From the NCBI GenBank assembly GCA_011799875.1, contig CM022301.1, positions 208,973,771-209,037,770 on the forward strand: a DNA stretch of 64,000 nucleotides, read 5' to 3'. Below, in pieces: positions 35,545 through 47,664 of the stretch (positions are counted from its first letter, which is position 1; every line of letters starts with the position of its first letter). Below the pieces are notes generated by a model that was given only the letters and a program-made list of their open reading frames with translations, was not told the origin of the DNA and did not search any database. Origin of the DNA: Thinopyrum elongatum. Its lineage: Eukaryota; Streptophyta; Magnoliopsida; Poales; Poaceae. Both the position numbers and the translations under genes were made by a program.

Positions 35545-36159
35545 TGAGTGCAGGAAGCCTTGGACGAAATATACAAGATGTCACTTCATAAATTTCATCC
35601 AGAGGCTATTATAGGTGCTGCGTCACCTTATTATTGGGCCAGGCCCATGTAATTTCGAAATACTTGAGTATAGGCTATTTTTAGAGTCCGTATGTGTGGG
35701 GAAACAAGAGATAGGGTTGGTTTCGGACCCCTCCTTCAAGGGCCACGAAATCCCCTCCTCTTCCTCCATATATACAGCCCTTAGGGCACCGTTTAGACTT
35801 TGGGTTTTGTTTAGATTAAAAGTTCGCCATAGCTGCAACTTCGCGTACTTCGTTTGTGTTCAACAACCAGACCAAGACGTCACAGAACCCCACCTCGATC
35901 AATAAAGCTTTCATCTTATATTCGCAATATCCAGATTGCAAATCTTAGTTTCTTGCTTGTTCTTCGTTTGCTTGCAGGAGATAGACCCTCGGGGTCAGGT
36001 TGATTGTGCTCCGGCGTGGTCAATAACCTCTCGGAGTTGGTTTAGCGATTGCTAAGGCGCGACGTCCTCGCACGTTCGTAGTCGGATCGTCAAAGTCTAC
36101 TCCACCAAAAACGATAGATATCATCTCATCGAAAGATCGGGACACCCTCGCCTCTATCA
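35238..36159 (+). repeat. CRM-like LTR2 (inner subtype)
   Basis: 922 bp. Marks shared with LTR3 but not LTR1/LTR4 are AAATATCAGG, TCTAAAGTTC, ATGCACAAGG, ATAATGAGTG and AATCCCCTCCTCTTCC. It is followed directly by the primer-binding site. Confidence 0.92.
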
Positions 36160-36161
36160 AG

Positions 36162-36174
36162 TGGTATCAGAGTC
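36162..36174 (+). promoter_or_regulatory. Primer-binding site (initiator-tRNA-Met type)
   Basis: TGGTATCAGAGTC two bases after LTR2 resembles the common plant PBS TGGTATCAGAGC, complementary to the 3' end of initiator tRNA-Met. It is the only PBS in the chain. The positions after LTR1 and LTR3 lack it. Confidence 0.85.
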
Positions 36175-36485
36175 CCAGGTTACTCGGTGAGATTTACAGT
36201 TTTTCGTAGTTTAGATCGAGTTTGTTCTTCATACCTACAGTCCAGGAAAAAGCCAAAAAAAAATTTTAGGGTTAGTTCATCATATCCGAACCAATCTGAG
36301 CCTTTGCATAATCTTTTTAGGGTTTTTGCTTTGTTGAATTTGCGGTTGCATCGTCGTGTCAAGTTGCTGGTCTTAGCGTCTAGTTCTTTAGAGTTTCGAG
36401 TTCTGTTCACAAGTTGTCACGCCGCCGCTGCACCATCATCATCGCCCCTACCATATACCACCACAGCTTATCTGCTATTTCTCTG

Positions 36486-36560
36486 AGTCCATATACCACC
36501 ACCGATCCGAGTCCATATACCACCACCGATCCGAGTCCATATACCACCACCAATCCGAGC
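36486..36560. repeat. 24-bp tandem repeat in the gypsy leader
   Basis: GAGTCCATATACCACCACC plus GATCC occurs three times in a row, with a degenerate fourth copy. It lies in the untranslated leader (36160-37257), which is otherwise T/A-rich and without genes. Confidence 0.85.
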
Positions 36561-37257
36561 CCACATATACTACCGTCATATACCATCACCAGTCCGAGTT
36601 CCACCAGATTCATCTCTGCCACCAGTCCTAGTCCGAGTCCAGTATTTATTCCTTTATTTTAGAGTTCCAGATCACGCGATACTACGAGTCGTGAACAAGT
36701 CGGATTCCCCAATTTTCGTGCTACCCGCAGAAGAAAAATAGTTCCAGTTTTTTAAAAAAAAAACTAAGTCTGGAAAATTCTGGCTAGGCAGTTTTTAGAC
36801 CATTTGTAGACTTTTTCGAAAAAAAATTGTTGCGGAGCAAAAAAAAAAAATTCAGAGTGTGCTCCTCCCTTGTTTACGTGCAGCGCCGTGATTTTTGTTA
36901 GTGTTCTAGGCTCGCGTCTCTAGCACGGTCTAGCCTAGGACCAGCACAGTACCGTCGTTGAGAGTTTATTCAACATTGCATCTCTGAATTGATTATTGCT
37001 GACCCTTTTTGCTACCATATCATAAGCCTTCCCAGCTCCACATACATCTACATCGTGTGTTTGACACCACCTGGCAATCGCTCTGTCCAAGCTCTGAGAG
37101 TTTTGACTACAAAGGTTGCCGATCACCACCTGCTGCTGGGTAAGAACTGGTAAGAATTTGAGATTTGCTTGACGGATTTGTTACACCACACCACACCACC
37201 ACCACTTTCTAGTAGTCTGTAGGATCATATTCTTGTGTGTTTCTATTGCTGCTAACC

Positions 37258-40200
37258 ATGGCAGGATCACAAGCCGACGAGATTGACTGGGAGAACATGA
37301 CGAACAAGGAGTTGCATGATAAATTTCAGCAAATGATGAGTGGCCAGGTGGGAGATGTGCTAAACAGATTTGAAGAGGCCATGGAGAAGATAGATGGCAT
37401 GGAGAAGTCGTTCGAGACAAAGCTGGATAACAAGTTTAATGAATTGCTCACGCGTCTTCCCCAACCACCACCGGCTGCACCTGTCGCACCTCTGCAACGA
37501 CAACAACAACGCCCCCTTCCAAATCAGTTCGGCCGAGCGAAGCGTGTTCCTCTTGAGGATGGCCAAACTTCTGGTGCTGCTGTACCTACTGTTGATGCTT
37601 CTTTGGCTCCTGCTCCTGCTGCTGCTGGTGCCGAGGAGGAGGATGATTACGCGGGCGATTATGAGGATGAGGTTGATCAAAATCATAACTACGTGCAACC
37701 ACCAGCACCAGGTCGTCCACATGCAAATAATCGCAATGGTAGGCCTGCACCACCACTTCAGGTACGAGATCATGACCATCTTCCTAAATTAAAACTGAAT
37801 ATTCCACCATTCGAGGGTAGATATGTTCCTGATATATATCTTACTTGGGAGTTAGAAACTGAACAACGTTTTACATGTTTACAATATCCCGAGGAGAGAC
37901 GTGTTGCTGCTGCTGTTTGTGCTTTTACTAGTTTTGCATGTGTATGATGGTCTGAACATTGTAGATTATATCCTATTCCAACTTCTTGGGCTGCTTTGAA
38001 AACTGCTATGCGTACTCTTTGGGTTCCACCATATTATCAACGTGAATTACTTCAAAAATTGCAGCGCTTAAGACAAGGAAAAAATTCTGTAGAAGAATAT
38101 TATCAGGAATTACAAATTGGCATGATTAGATGTGGTATTGTTGAGGAGAATGAAGCTATGCTTGCACGTTTTATGGGTGGATTAAATAGAGAGATTCAGA
38201 CCATTCTAGAGTATAAGGAGTATAATAATATCACTCGTTTATTCCATCTTGCTTGTAAAGCTGAACGTGAAGTGCAGGATCGACAGGCATTGGCGCGGAC
38301 TAACTTTTCTGCAGGTCGACCTTCATCGTGGACACCGCGTGCATCCTCTACTTCCACACATTCTATTGCACCGACACCTCCATCAGCTGCCACCTCCAGC
38401 CGTGATACAAGGAAGCAGGCACAACCACCACTATCTGCCAAGAGCACACCTACCGGGCCTGCACAGAGTTCTTCTTCTTCCATGGCATCAACAGGGCATA
38501 CAAGTGATATTATTTGTCGTCGTTGTAAGGGAAGAGGTCATTATGCGAGAGAATGCAAATCTCAGCGTGTGATGATTGCTACCGAGGATGGTGGGTATGA
38601 GTCCGCTAGTGACTATGATGAGGAGACTTTGGCTCTTCTTACAAGTGAAGAACACGGTGGAGATGATTCTGATCATGAGACGCAATACATGGCTCCTGAA
38701 GACGCTGACAGGTATGAATGTTTAGTTGCTCAACGTGTTTTGAGTGTGCAGGTCACACAAGCTGAGCAAAATCAGAGGCATAATTTGTTCCATACAAAGG
38801 GAGTTGTGAAGGAACGTTCTGTTCGCGTCATCATAGATGGAGGGAGCTGCAACAACTTGGCTAGCATGGAGATGGTGGAGAAGCTATCTCTCACCACAAG
38901 ACCACATCCACATCCTTACTATATCCAATGGTTCAACAACAGCGGCAAGGTTAAGGTAACACGTACTGTTCGTGTGCATTTTAGTATCTCTACATATGCT
39001 GATTATGTTGATTGTGATGTGGTACCCATGCAAGCATGTTCATTATTACTTAGTAGACCATGGCAATTTGATAAAAATTCTGTACACCATGGTAGAAACA
39101 ATCAGTATACTCTTGTTCATAAGGATAAACATATTACTTTGCTTCCTATGACTCCTGATTCTATTTTGAAAGATGATATTAATAGAGCTAGTAAAGCAAA
39201 ACAGGAGAAAAATAAGAGTGAAAATCAGATTGTGGCAAAAGAATTTGAGCAACAAATGAAGCCTAATAATAAACCATCTAGTGTTGCTTCTGAAATTAAA
39301 TTGAAAAGTGCATGCTTACTTGCCACCAAATCTGATATTGATGATCTAGATTTCAGCAATTCTGTTTGCTATGCTTTTGTGTGCAAAGAGGCGTTATTTT
39401 CATTCGAGGACTTTGTTTTAGGTTTACCTCGAACAAAGAAGGTGAGGGATAGCATATTTGTTGTCGTGGATAGGTTCTCGAAAATGGCACACTTTATACC
39501 ATGTCATAAAAGCGATGATGCTGTTAATGTTGCTGATTTGTTCTTTCGTGAAATTATACGCTTGCATGGTGTGCCAAATACTATTGTTTCAGATCGTGAT
39601 ACTAAATTTCTTAGCCACTTTTGGAGATGTTTATGGGCTAAGTTGGGGACTAAACTGCTTTTTAGTACTACATGTCACCCCCAAACTGATGGACAAACTG
39701 AAGTAGTCAATAGAACATTGTCTACTATGCTTAGGGCTGTTTTGAAGAATAACAAGAAAATGTGGGAAGAATGCTTGCCTCATATTGAATTTGCTTATAA
39801 TCGTTCATTGCATTCTACTACTAAGATGTGTCCTTTTGAAATTGTGTATGGTTTCCTTCCTCGTGCACCAATTGATTTGTTGCCTCTTCCATCTTCGGAG
39901 AAGGTTAATTTTGATGCTAAACAACGTGCTGAATTGATCTTAAAAATGCATGAGTTAACTAAGGAGAACATTGAGCGTATGAATGCTAAATATAAACTTG
40001 CTGGAGATAAGGGTAGAAAACATGTTGTGTTTGCACCTGGAGATCTTGTTTGGTTACATTTGCGTAAGGATAGATTTCCTGCTTTGCGCAAATCAAAGCT
40101 AATGCCACGTGCTGATGGTCCTTTTAAGGTGTTAGAGAAAATAAATGATAATGCATATAAACTTGAGCTGCCTGCAGATTTTGGGGTTAGTCCCACTTTT

Positions 40201-40587
40201 AACATTGCAGATCTGAAGCCTTATTTGGGTGAGGAAGATGAGCTTCCGTCGAGGACGACTTCATTTCAAGAAGGGGAGGATGATGAGGACATCAATACCA
40301 TTGTTACACCCACAGCCCCTGCTTCTATACATACTGGACCAATTACTAGAGCTCGCGCACGCCAATTAAAATATCAGGTACTTTCGTTTCTTGGTAATGA
40401 TTCTAAAGTTCATGAGAATATGATGCTGCCTAAATTGGATACATTTGTTTTGCTTACAAATGAAGGGCCTAGCTTGGACAAGAAAGAGGAACCTTGGAGC
40501 AAGTTCAAGCATGGAGATGATGGCATGCACAAGGGGAACAAGAACGGAGTTACAAGTGATGATTTCAGGACTTTGAAGCCACCATAA
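37258..40587 (+). pseudogene. CRM-like gag-pol, RT/RNase H deleted, one nonsense codon
   Basis: Starts at the ATG of CCATGGCAGG ([15 protein letters not shown]). The gag domain is broken by TGA at 37945-37947 where the sister copy has TGG (Trp). The same frame resumes through the zinc knuckle [14 protein letters not shown] and the protease motif [13 protein letters not shown]. At about 39408 it jumps from SFED straight to [10 protein letters not shown] of integrase: about 1.79 kb of RT and RNase H is missing, with GGAC at both breakpoints. The integrase D,D-35-E residues and C-terminal domain follow, and the frame ends inside LTR3. Without RT it is non-autonomous. Confidence 0.93.
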
Positions 40588-41202
40588 TGAGTGCAGGAAG
40601 CCTTGGACGAAATATACAAGATGTCACTTCATAAATTTTGTCCAAAGGCTATTATAGGTGCTGCGTCACCTTATTATTGGGCCAGGCCCATGTAATTTCG
40701 AAATACTTGAGTATAGGCTGTTTTTAGAGTCCGTATGTGTGGGGAAACAAGAGATAGGGTTGGTTTCGGACCCCTCCTTCAAGGGCCACGAAATCCCCTC
40801 CTCTTCCTCCATATATACAGCCCTTAGGGCACCGTTTAGACTTTGGGTTTTGTTTAGATTAAAAGTTCGCCATAGCTGCAACTTCGCGTACTTCGTTTGT
40901 GTTCAACGACCAGACCAAGACGTCACAGAACCCCACCTTTATCAATAAAGCTTTCATCTTATATTCGCAATATCCAGATTGCAAATCTTAGTTTCTTGCT
41001 TGTTCTTCGTTTGCTTGCAGGAGATAGACCCTCGTGGTCAGGTTGATTGTGCTCCGGCGTGGTCAATAACCTCTCGGAGTTGGTTTAGCGATTGCTAAGG
41101 CGCGACGTCCTCGCACGTTCGTAGTCGGATCGTCAAAGTCTACTCCACCAAAAACGATAGCTATCATCTCATCGAAAGATCGGGACACCCACGCCTCTAT
41201 CA
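40281..41202 (+). repeat. CRM-like LTR3 (inner subtype)
   Basis: 922 bp, with roughly ten substitutions from LTR2, for example CACCTTTATC for CACCTCGATC and CCCACGCC for CCCTCGCC. It is followed not by a PBS but by CTAGTAGTCTGTAG, sequence that normally lies just before gag, so about 1 kb of leader is missing. Confidence 0.92.
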
Positions 41203-41251
41203 CTAGTAGTCTGTAGCATCATATTCTTGTGTGTTTCTATTGCTGCTAACC

Positions 41252-44200
41252 ATGGCAGGATCACAAGCCGACGAGATTGACTGGGAGAACATGACGAACA
41301 AGGAGTTGCATGATAAATTTCAGCAAATGATGAGTGGCCAGGTGGGAGATGTGCTAAACAGATTTGAAGAGGCCATGGAGAAGATAGATGGCATGGAGAA
41401 GTCGTTCGAGACAAAGCTGGATAACAAGTTTAATGAATTGCTCACGCGTCTTCCCCAACCACCACCGGCTGCACCTGTCGCACCTCTGCAACGACAACAA
41501 CAACGCCCCCTTCCAAATCAGTTCGGACGAGCGAAGCGTGTTCCTCTTGAGGATGGCCAAACTTCTGGTGCTGCTGTACCTACTGTTGATGCTTCTTTGG
41601 CTCCTGCTCCTGCTGCTGGTGCCGAGGAGGAGGATGATTACGCGGGCGATTATGAGGATGAGGTTGATCAAAATCATAACTACGTGCAACCACCAGCACC
41701 AGGTCGTCCACATGCAAATAATCGCAATGGTAGGTCTGCACCACCACTTCAGGTACGAGATCATGACCATCTTCCTAAATTAAAATTGAATATTCCACCA
41801 TTCGAGGGTAGATATGTTCTTGATATATATCTTACTTGGGAGTTAGAAACTGAACAACGTTTTACATGTTTACAATATCCCGAGGAACGACGTGTTGCTG
41901 CTGCTGTTTGTGCTTTCACTAGTTTTGCATGTGTATGGTGGTCTGAACATTGTAGATTATATCCTATTCCAGCTACGTGGGCTGCTTTGAAAACTGCTAT
42001 GCGTACTCGTTGGGTTCCACCATATTATCAACGTGAATTACTTCAAAAATTGCAGCGCTTAAGACAAGGAAAAAATTCTGTAGAAGAATATTATCAGGAA
42101 TTACAAACTGGCATGATTAGATGTGGTATTGTTGAGGAGAATGAAGCTATGCTTGCATGTTTCATGGGTGGATTAAATAGAGAGATTCAGACCATTCTAG
42201 AGTATAAGGAGTATAATAATATCACTCGTTTATTCCATCTTGCTTGTAAAGCTGAACGTGAAGTGCAGGATCGACAGGCATTGGCGCGAACTAATTTTTC
42301 TGCTGGTCGATCTTCATCATGGACACCGCGTGCCTCCTCTACTCCCACACGTCCTACTGCGGCACCACTGACTTCAGCCGCCAATTCCAACCGAGATACA
42401 AGAAAACAGGCACCACCACCACCATCTGCCAAGAGTACACCTTCTGGGCCTGCCCAGAGCTCTTCTTCATCTATGGCATCAACAGGGCACACACATGATA
42501 TTATTTGTCGTCGTTGTAAGGGAAGAGGTCATTATGCGAGAGAATGCCAATCTCCGCGTGTTATGATTGCTACTGAGGATGGTGGGTATGAGTCCGCTAG
42601 TGACTATGATGAGGAGACTTTGGCTCTTATAACAAGTGAAGAACACGGTGGAGATGATTCTGATCATGAGACGCAATACATGGCTCCTGAAGACGCTGAC
42701 AGGTATGAATGTTTAGTTGCTCAACGTGTTTTGAGTGTGCAGGTCACACAAGCTGAGCAAAATCAGAGGCATAATTTGTTCCATACAAAGGGAGTTGTGA
42801 AGGAACGTTCTGTTCGCGTCATCATAGATGGAGGGAGCTGCAACAACTTGGCTAGCATCGAGATGGTGGAGAAGCTATCTCTCACCACAAGACCACATCC
42901 ACATCCTTACTATATCCAATGGTTCAACAACAGCGGCAAGGTTAAGGTAACACGTACTATTCGTGTGCATTTTAGTATCTCTACATATGCTAATTATGTT
43001 GATTGTGATGTGGTACCCATGCAAGCATGTTCATTATTACTTGGTAGACCATGGCAATTTGATAAAAATTCTGTACACCATGGTAGAAACAATCAGTATA
43101 CTCTTGTTCATAAGGATAAACATATTACTTTGCTTCCTATGACTCCTGATTCTATTTTGAAAGATGATATTAATAGAGCTAGTAAAGCAAAGCAGGAGAA
43201 AAATAAGAGTGAAAATCAGATTGTGGCAAAAGAATTTGAGCAACAAATGAAGCCTAATAATAAACCATCTAGTGTTGCTTCTGAAATTAAATTGAAAAGT
43301 GCAAGCTTACTTGCCACCAAATCTGATATTGATGAGCTAGATTTCAGCAATTCTGTTTGCTATGCTTTTGTGTGCAAAGAGGCGTTATTTTCATTCGAGG
43401 ACGTGCCTTCCTCTTTGCCTCCTGCGGTCACTAACATTTTGCAGGAGTTCGCTGACGTCTTTCCACAAGACGTGCCACCGGGATTACCACCTATTCGCGG
43501 GATTGAGCATCAGATTGACTTAATTCCCGGTGCTTCGTTGCCAAACCGTGTGCCATACCGTACCAATCCAGAGGAGACGAAGGAGATTATGCGTCAAGTA
43601 CAGGAGCTGCTCGACAAAGGTTATATACGCGAATCTCTTAGTCCTTGTGCTGTTCCTATTATACTAGTGCCAAAAAAGGATGGTACGTCGCGTATGTGTG
43701 TTGATTTTAGAGGCATTAATAATATTACTATTCGTTATCGTCATCCTATTCCTAGGCTAGATGATATGCTTGATGAATTGAGTGGCTCTACAATATTCTC
43801 CAAAGTTGATTTGCGTAGTGGATACCATCAAATTCGTATGAAATTGGGAGATGAATGGAAAACATCATTTAAAACTAAGTTCGGTTTATATGAGTGGTTA
43901 GTCATGCCTTTTGGGTTAACTAATGCACCTAGTACTTTCATGAGATTAATGAACGAAGTTTTATGTGCTTTCATTGGACGATTTGTGGTATTTTACTTTG
44001 ATGATATATTGATTTATAGCAGATCTTTGGAGGAACATTTGGAACATTTACGTGTTGTTTTTATTGCTCTACGTGATGCACGTTTGTTTGGTAACCTTGG
44101 GAAGTGCACCTTTTGCACCGACCGAGTATCTTTTCTTGGCTATGTTGTTACTCCACAGGGAATTGAAGTTGATAAAGCCAAGATTGAAGCTATTGAGAGT

Positions 44201-46365
44201 TGGCCGCAGCCCAAAACGGTCACACAAGTGAGGAGTTTCCTTGGCCTCGCTGGTTTCTATAGGCGTTTTGTGAGAGATTTCAGTACCATTGCTGCACCTC
44301 TCAACGAGCTTACAAAGAAGGATGTGCCTTCTGTTTGGGGTACCGCACAGGAAGAAGCCTTCACGGTGTTGAAAGATAAGTTAACACATGCTCCTTTACT
44401 CCAACTTCCTGATTTTAATAAGACTTTTGAGCTTGAATGTGATGCTAGTGGAATTGGATTAGGAGGTGTGTTATTACAAGATGGCAAACCTGTTGCATAC
44501 TTTTCTGAAAAATTGAGTGGGCCTAGTCTGAATTACTCTACTTATGATAAGGAATTATATGCTCTTGTTCGGACTTTGGAAACATGGCAACATTATTTAT
44601 GGCCCAAAGAATTTGTTATTCATTCTGATCATGAATCTTTGAAACATATTAAAAGTCAAGCCAAACTGAACCGTAGACATGCTAAATGGGTTGAATTCAT
44701 TGAGACTCTGTCATTAAACACAAGAAGGGTAAAGAAAATGTTATTGCTGATGCATTGTCTCGTCGTTATACTATGCTTTCACAACTTGACTTTAAAATAT
44801 TTGGTTTGGAAACCATCAAAGATCAATATGTGCATGATGCTGAATTTAAAGATGTATTGCAGAATTGTAAAGAAGGGAGAACATGGAACAAGTTCGTCGT
44901 TAACGATGGATTTGTGTTTCGTGCTAACAAGCTATGCATTCCAGCTAGCTCCGTTCGTCTTTTGTTGTTGCAGGAGGCGCATGGAGGAGGATTAATGGGA
45001 CACTTTGGCGTAAAGAAGACGGAGGATGTACTTGCTACACATTTCTTTTGGCCAAAGATGAGACGGGATGTTGAGCGCTTTGTTGCTCGCTGCACTACAT
45101 GTCAAAAAGCTAAGTCACGACTCAATCCTCATGGTTTATATATGCCTTTGCCTGTACCTAGTGTTCCATGGGAGGATATATCTATGGACTTTGTTTTGGG
45201 TTTACCTCGAACAAAGAAGGGGAGGGATAGCATATTTGTTGTCGTGGATAGGTTCTCGAAAATGGCACACTTTATACCATGTCATAAAAGCGATGATGCT
45301 GCTAATGTTACTGATTTGTTCTTTCGTGAAATTATTCGCTTGGATGGTGTGCCAAATACTATTGTTTCAGATCGTGATACCAAATTTCTTAGCCACTTTT
45401 GGAGATGTTTATGGGCTAAGTTGGGGACTAAACTGCTTTTTAGTACTACTTGTCACCCCCAAACTGATGGACAAACTGAAGTAGTCAATAGAACTTTGTC
45501 TACTATGCTTAGGGCTGTTTTGAAGAATAACAAGAAAATGTGGGAAGAATGCTTGCCTCATATTGAATTTGCTTATAATCGTTCGTTGCATTCTACTACT
45601 AAGATGTGCCCTTTTGAAATTGTATATGGTTTCCTACCTCGTGCACCTATTGATTTGTTGCCTCTTCCATCTTCGGAGAAGGTTAATTTTGATGCTAAAC
45701 AACGTGCTGAATTGATCTTAAAAATGCATGAGTTAACTAAGGAGAACATTGAGCGTATGAATGCTAAATATAAACTTGCTGGAGATAAGGGTAGAAAACA
45801 TGTTGTGTTTGCACCTGAAGATCTTGTTTGGTTACATTTGCGTAAGGATAGATTTCCTGATTTGCGCAAATCAAAGCTAATGCCACGTGCTGATGGTCCT
45901 TTTAAGGTGTTAGAGAAAATAAATGATAACGCATATAAACTTGAGCTGCCTGCAGATTTTGGGGTTAGTCCCACTTTTAACATTGCAGATTTGAAGCCTT
46001 ATTTGGGTGAGGAAGATGAGCTTCCGTCGAGGACGACTTCATTTCAAGAAGGGGAGGATGATGAGGACATCAATACCATTGTTACACCCACAGCCCCTGC
46101 TGCTATACATACTGGACCAATTACTAGAGCTCGCGCACGCCAATTAAATTATCAGGTACTTTCGTTTCTTGGTAATGATTCTAATGTTCATGAGAATATG
46201 ATGCTGCCTAAATTGGATACATTTGTTTTGCTTACAAATGAAGGGCCTAGCTTGGACAAGAAAGAGGAACCTTGGAGCAAGTTCAAGCATGGAGATGATG
46301 GCATGCGCAAGGGGAACAAGAACGGAGTTACAAGTGATGATTTTAGTACTTTGAAGCCACCATAA
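41252..46365 (+). pseudogene. CRM-like gag-pol, most complete copy, one frameshift
   Basis: Domains in order (approximate residues): gag (200-330), zinc knuckle [14 protein letters not shown] (about 418), protease [13 protein letters not shown] (about 523, DGG where D-S/T-G is usual), RT with [25 protein letters not shown] and [11 protein letters not shown] (about 800-950), RNase H with [14 protein letters not shown] (about 1060). The frame is lost near 44710 (net loss of one base modulo 3). Integrase continues in the next frame from about 44720 with [31 protein letters not shown] and TEVVNRTL, and ends at TAA 46363-46365, about 305 bp inside LTR4. The tail contains [11 protein letters not shown], resembling the CR motif of CRM-clade integrases. 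Leader and PBS are absent. Confidence 0.94.
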
Positions 46366-46983
46366 GGAGTGCAGGAAGCCTTGGACGAAATATACAAGAT
46401 GCCACTTCATAAATTTCGTCCAGAGGCTATTATAGGTGCTGCGTCACCTTATTATTGGGCCAGGCCCATGTAATTTCGAAATACTTGAGTATAGGCTATT
46501 TTTAGAGTCCGTATGTGTGGGGAAACAAGAGATAGGGTTGGTTTCGGACCCCTCCTTCAAGGGCCACGAAATCCCCCCCCCCTCTTCCTCCATATATACA
46601 GCCCTTAGGGCACCGTTTAGACTTTGGGTTTTGTTTAGATTAAAAGTTCGCCATAGCTGCAACTTCGCGTACTTCGTTTGTGTTCAACGACCAGACCAAG
46701 ACGTCACAGAACCCCACCTCGATCAATAAAGCTTTCATCTTATATTCGCAATATCCAGATTGCAAATCTTAGTTTCTTGCTTGTTCTTCGTTTGCTTGCA
46801 GGAGATAGACCCTCGGGGTCAGGTTGATTGTGATCCGGCGTGGTCAATAACCTCTCGGAGTTGGTTTAGCGATTGCTAAGGCGCGACGTCCTCGCACGTT
46901 CGTAGTCGGATCGTCAAAGTCTACTCCACCAAAAACGATAGATATCATCTTATCGAAAGATCGGGACACCCTCGCCTCTATCA
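46059..46983 (+). repeat. CRM-like LTR4 (outer subtype)
   Basis: 925 bp, with only a handful of differences from LTR1, including one base in the C-run. The duplication GGTAC (46984-46988) and X-family sequence follow. Confidence 0.92.
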
Positions 46984-47664
46984 GGTACCCCTCGGGGCCG
47001 ACCCATCTTTAACATAGTTCTGGGGGTAAAGTCATAGTAACCGTGTGTCCAAAGCACCAAGGGGGAATCCGAGGAATCACCCTCGATGGCTTCCACTTGA
47101 TGTAATCATCAAGGTGAACATAGAGGAATCACCCTCGAGGGTTCACGCTTGAGGTGTTGCACGACAGAGTCGTATCAGAAGTGGCGAAGGAGGAATCACC
47201 CTCGATGACCACGACTGAATAGCTACACTACAAAGTTATCATCCAGAGTGCATTACGAGGTATCACCCTTGGCACACGATAGTAGCTCTGCAGAGCCGAG
47301 CAACTAAGGGGGGTGATGTGCCGTGTCGGGCCCTGGACGTCGATCACATTGATCGAGTCATCGGTCATCAAGTGGGGACAACTAGGACAAGGTGAGGGTC
47401 TCTGGTGGATCACTAACCAACCTATACTAAGCAGTTTAGGATAAGCAGGTAAGGGACAAGAGCAGGTTACAAAAGCAGGCTATGCATCAGAATAGGAGCA
47501 ATCAAGTACAGTAGCAAAATCTAATGCAAGCATGAGAGAGAATGGAATGGGCGATATCAGAATGATCAAGGGGGGTGCTTGTCTGGAAGCTCTGCTGAAA
47601 AGGAAGAAGGGTCGTCAGTGACGTAGTTGATCACAGGGGCAGTGTCGGTCTCGGGGTCTACCGG

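Larger units (their letters stand above)
33297..46983 (+). mobile_element. CRM-like Ty3/gypsy chain: four LTRs, three internal regions
   Basis: The order is LTR1 (33297-34222), integrase fragment, LTR2 (35238-36159), leader/gag/PR/integrase with RT deleted, LTR3 (40281-41202), gag-pol lacking the leader, LTR4 (46059-46983). Only the outer ends have a target duplication, GGTAC (33292-33296 and 46984-46988); none flanks the inner LTRs. LTRs begin TGATGAGGACATC and end CTCTATCA. A polyprotein that reads into the 3' LTR and ends with a [11 protein letters not shown] motif points to the CRM clade of chromoviruses (Cereba, Quinta, CRM). Clade is an inference from memory; gypsy is certain. Confidence 0.9.

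Noticed and set aside
36407..36662. Tyr/Thr/Pro repeat frame that looks like an extensin
   Set aside because: It is produced by the 24-bp tandem repeat in the gypsy leader, which is untranslated.
37360..37792. Hydrophobic and His/Trp-rich frames overlapping gag
   Set aside because: They are shadows of the gag reading frame and occur identically in the sister copy at 41.35-41.78 kb only because the DNA is duplicated.
35238..41202. Inner gypsy element as a simple nested insertion
   Set aside because: The 5 bases beside LTR2 (TTAAC) and LTR3 (CTAGT) do not match, and the outer internal pieces are not the two halves of one element.
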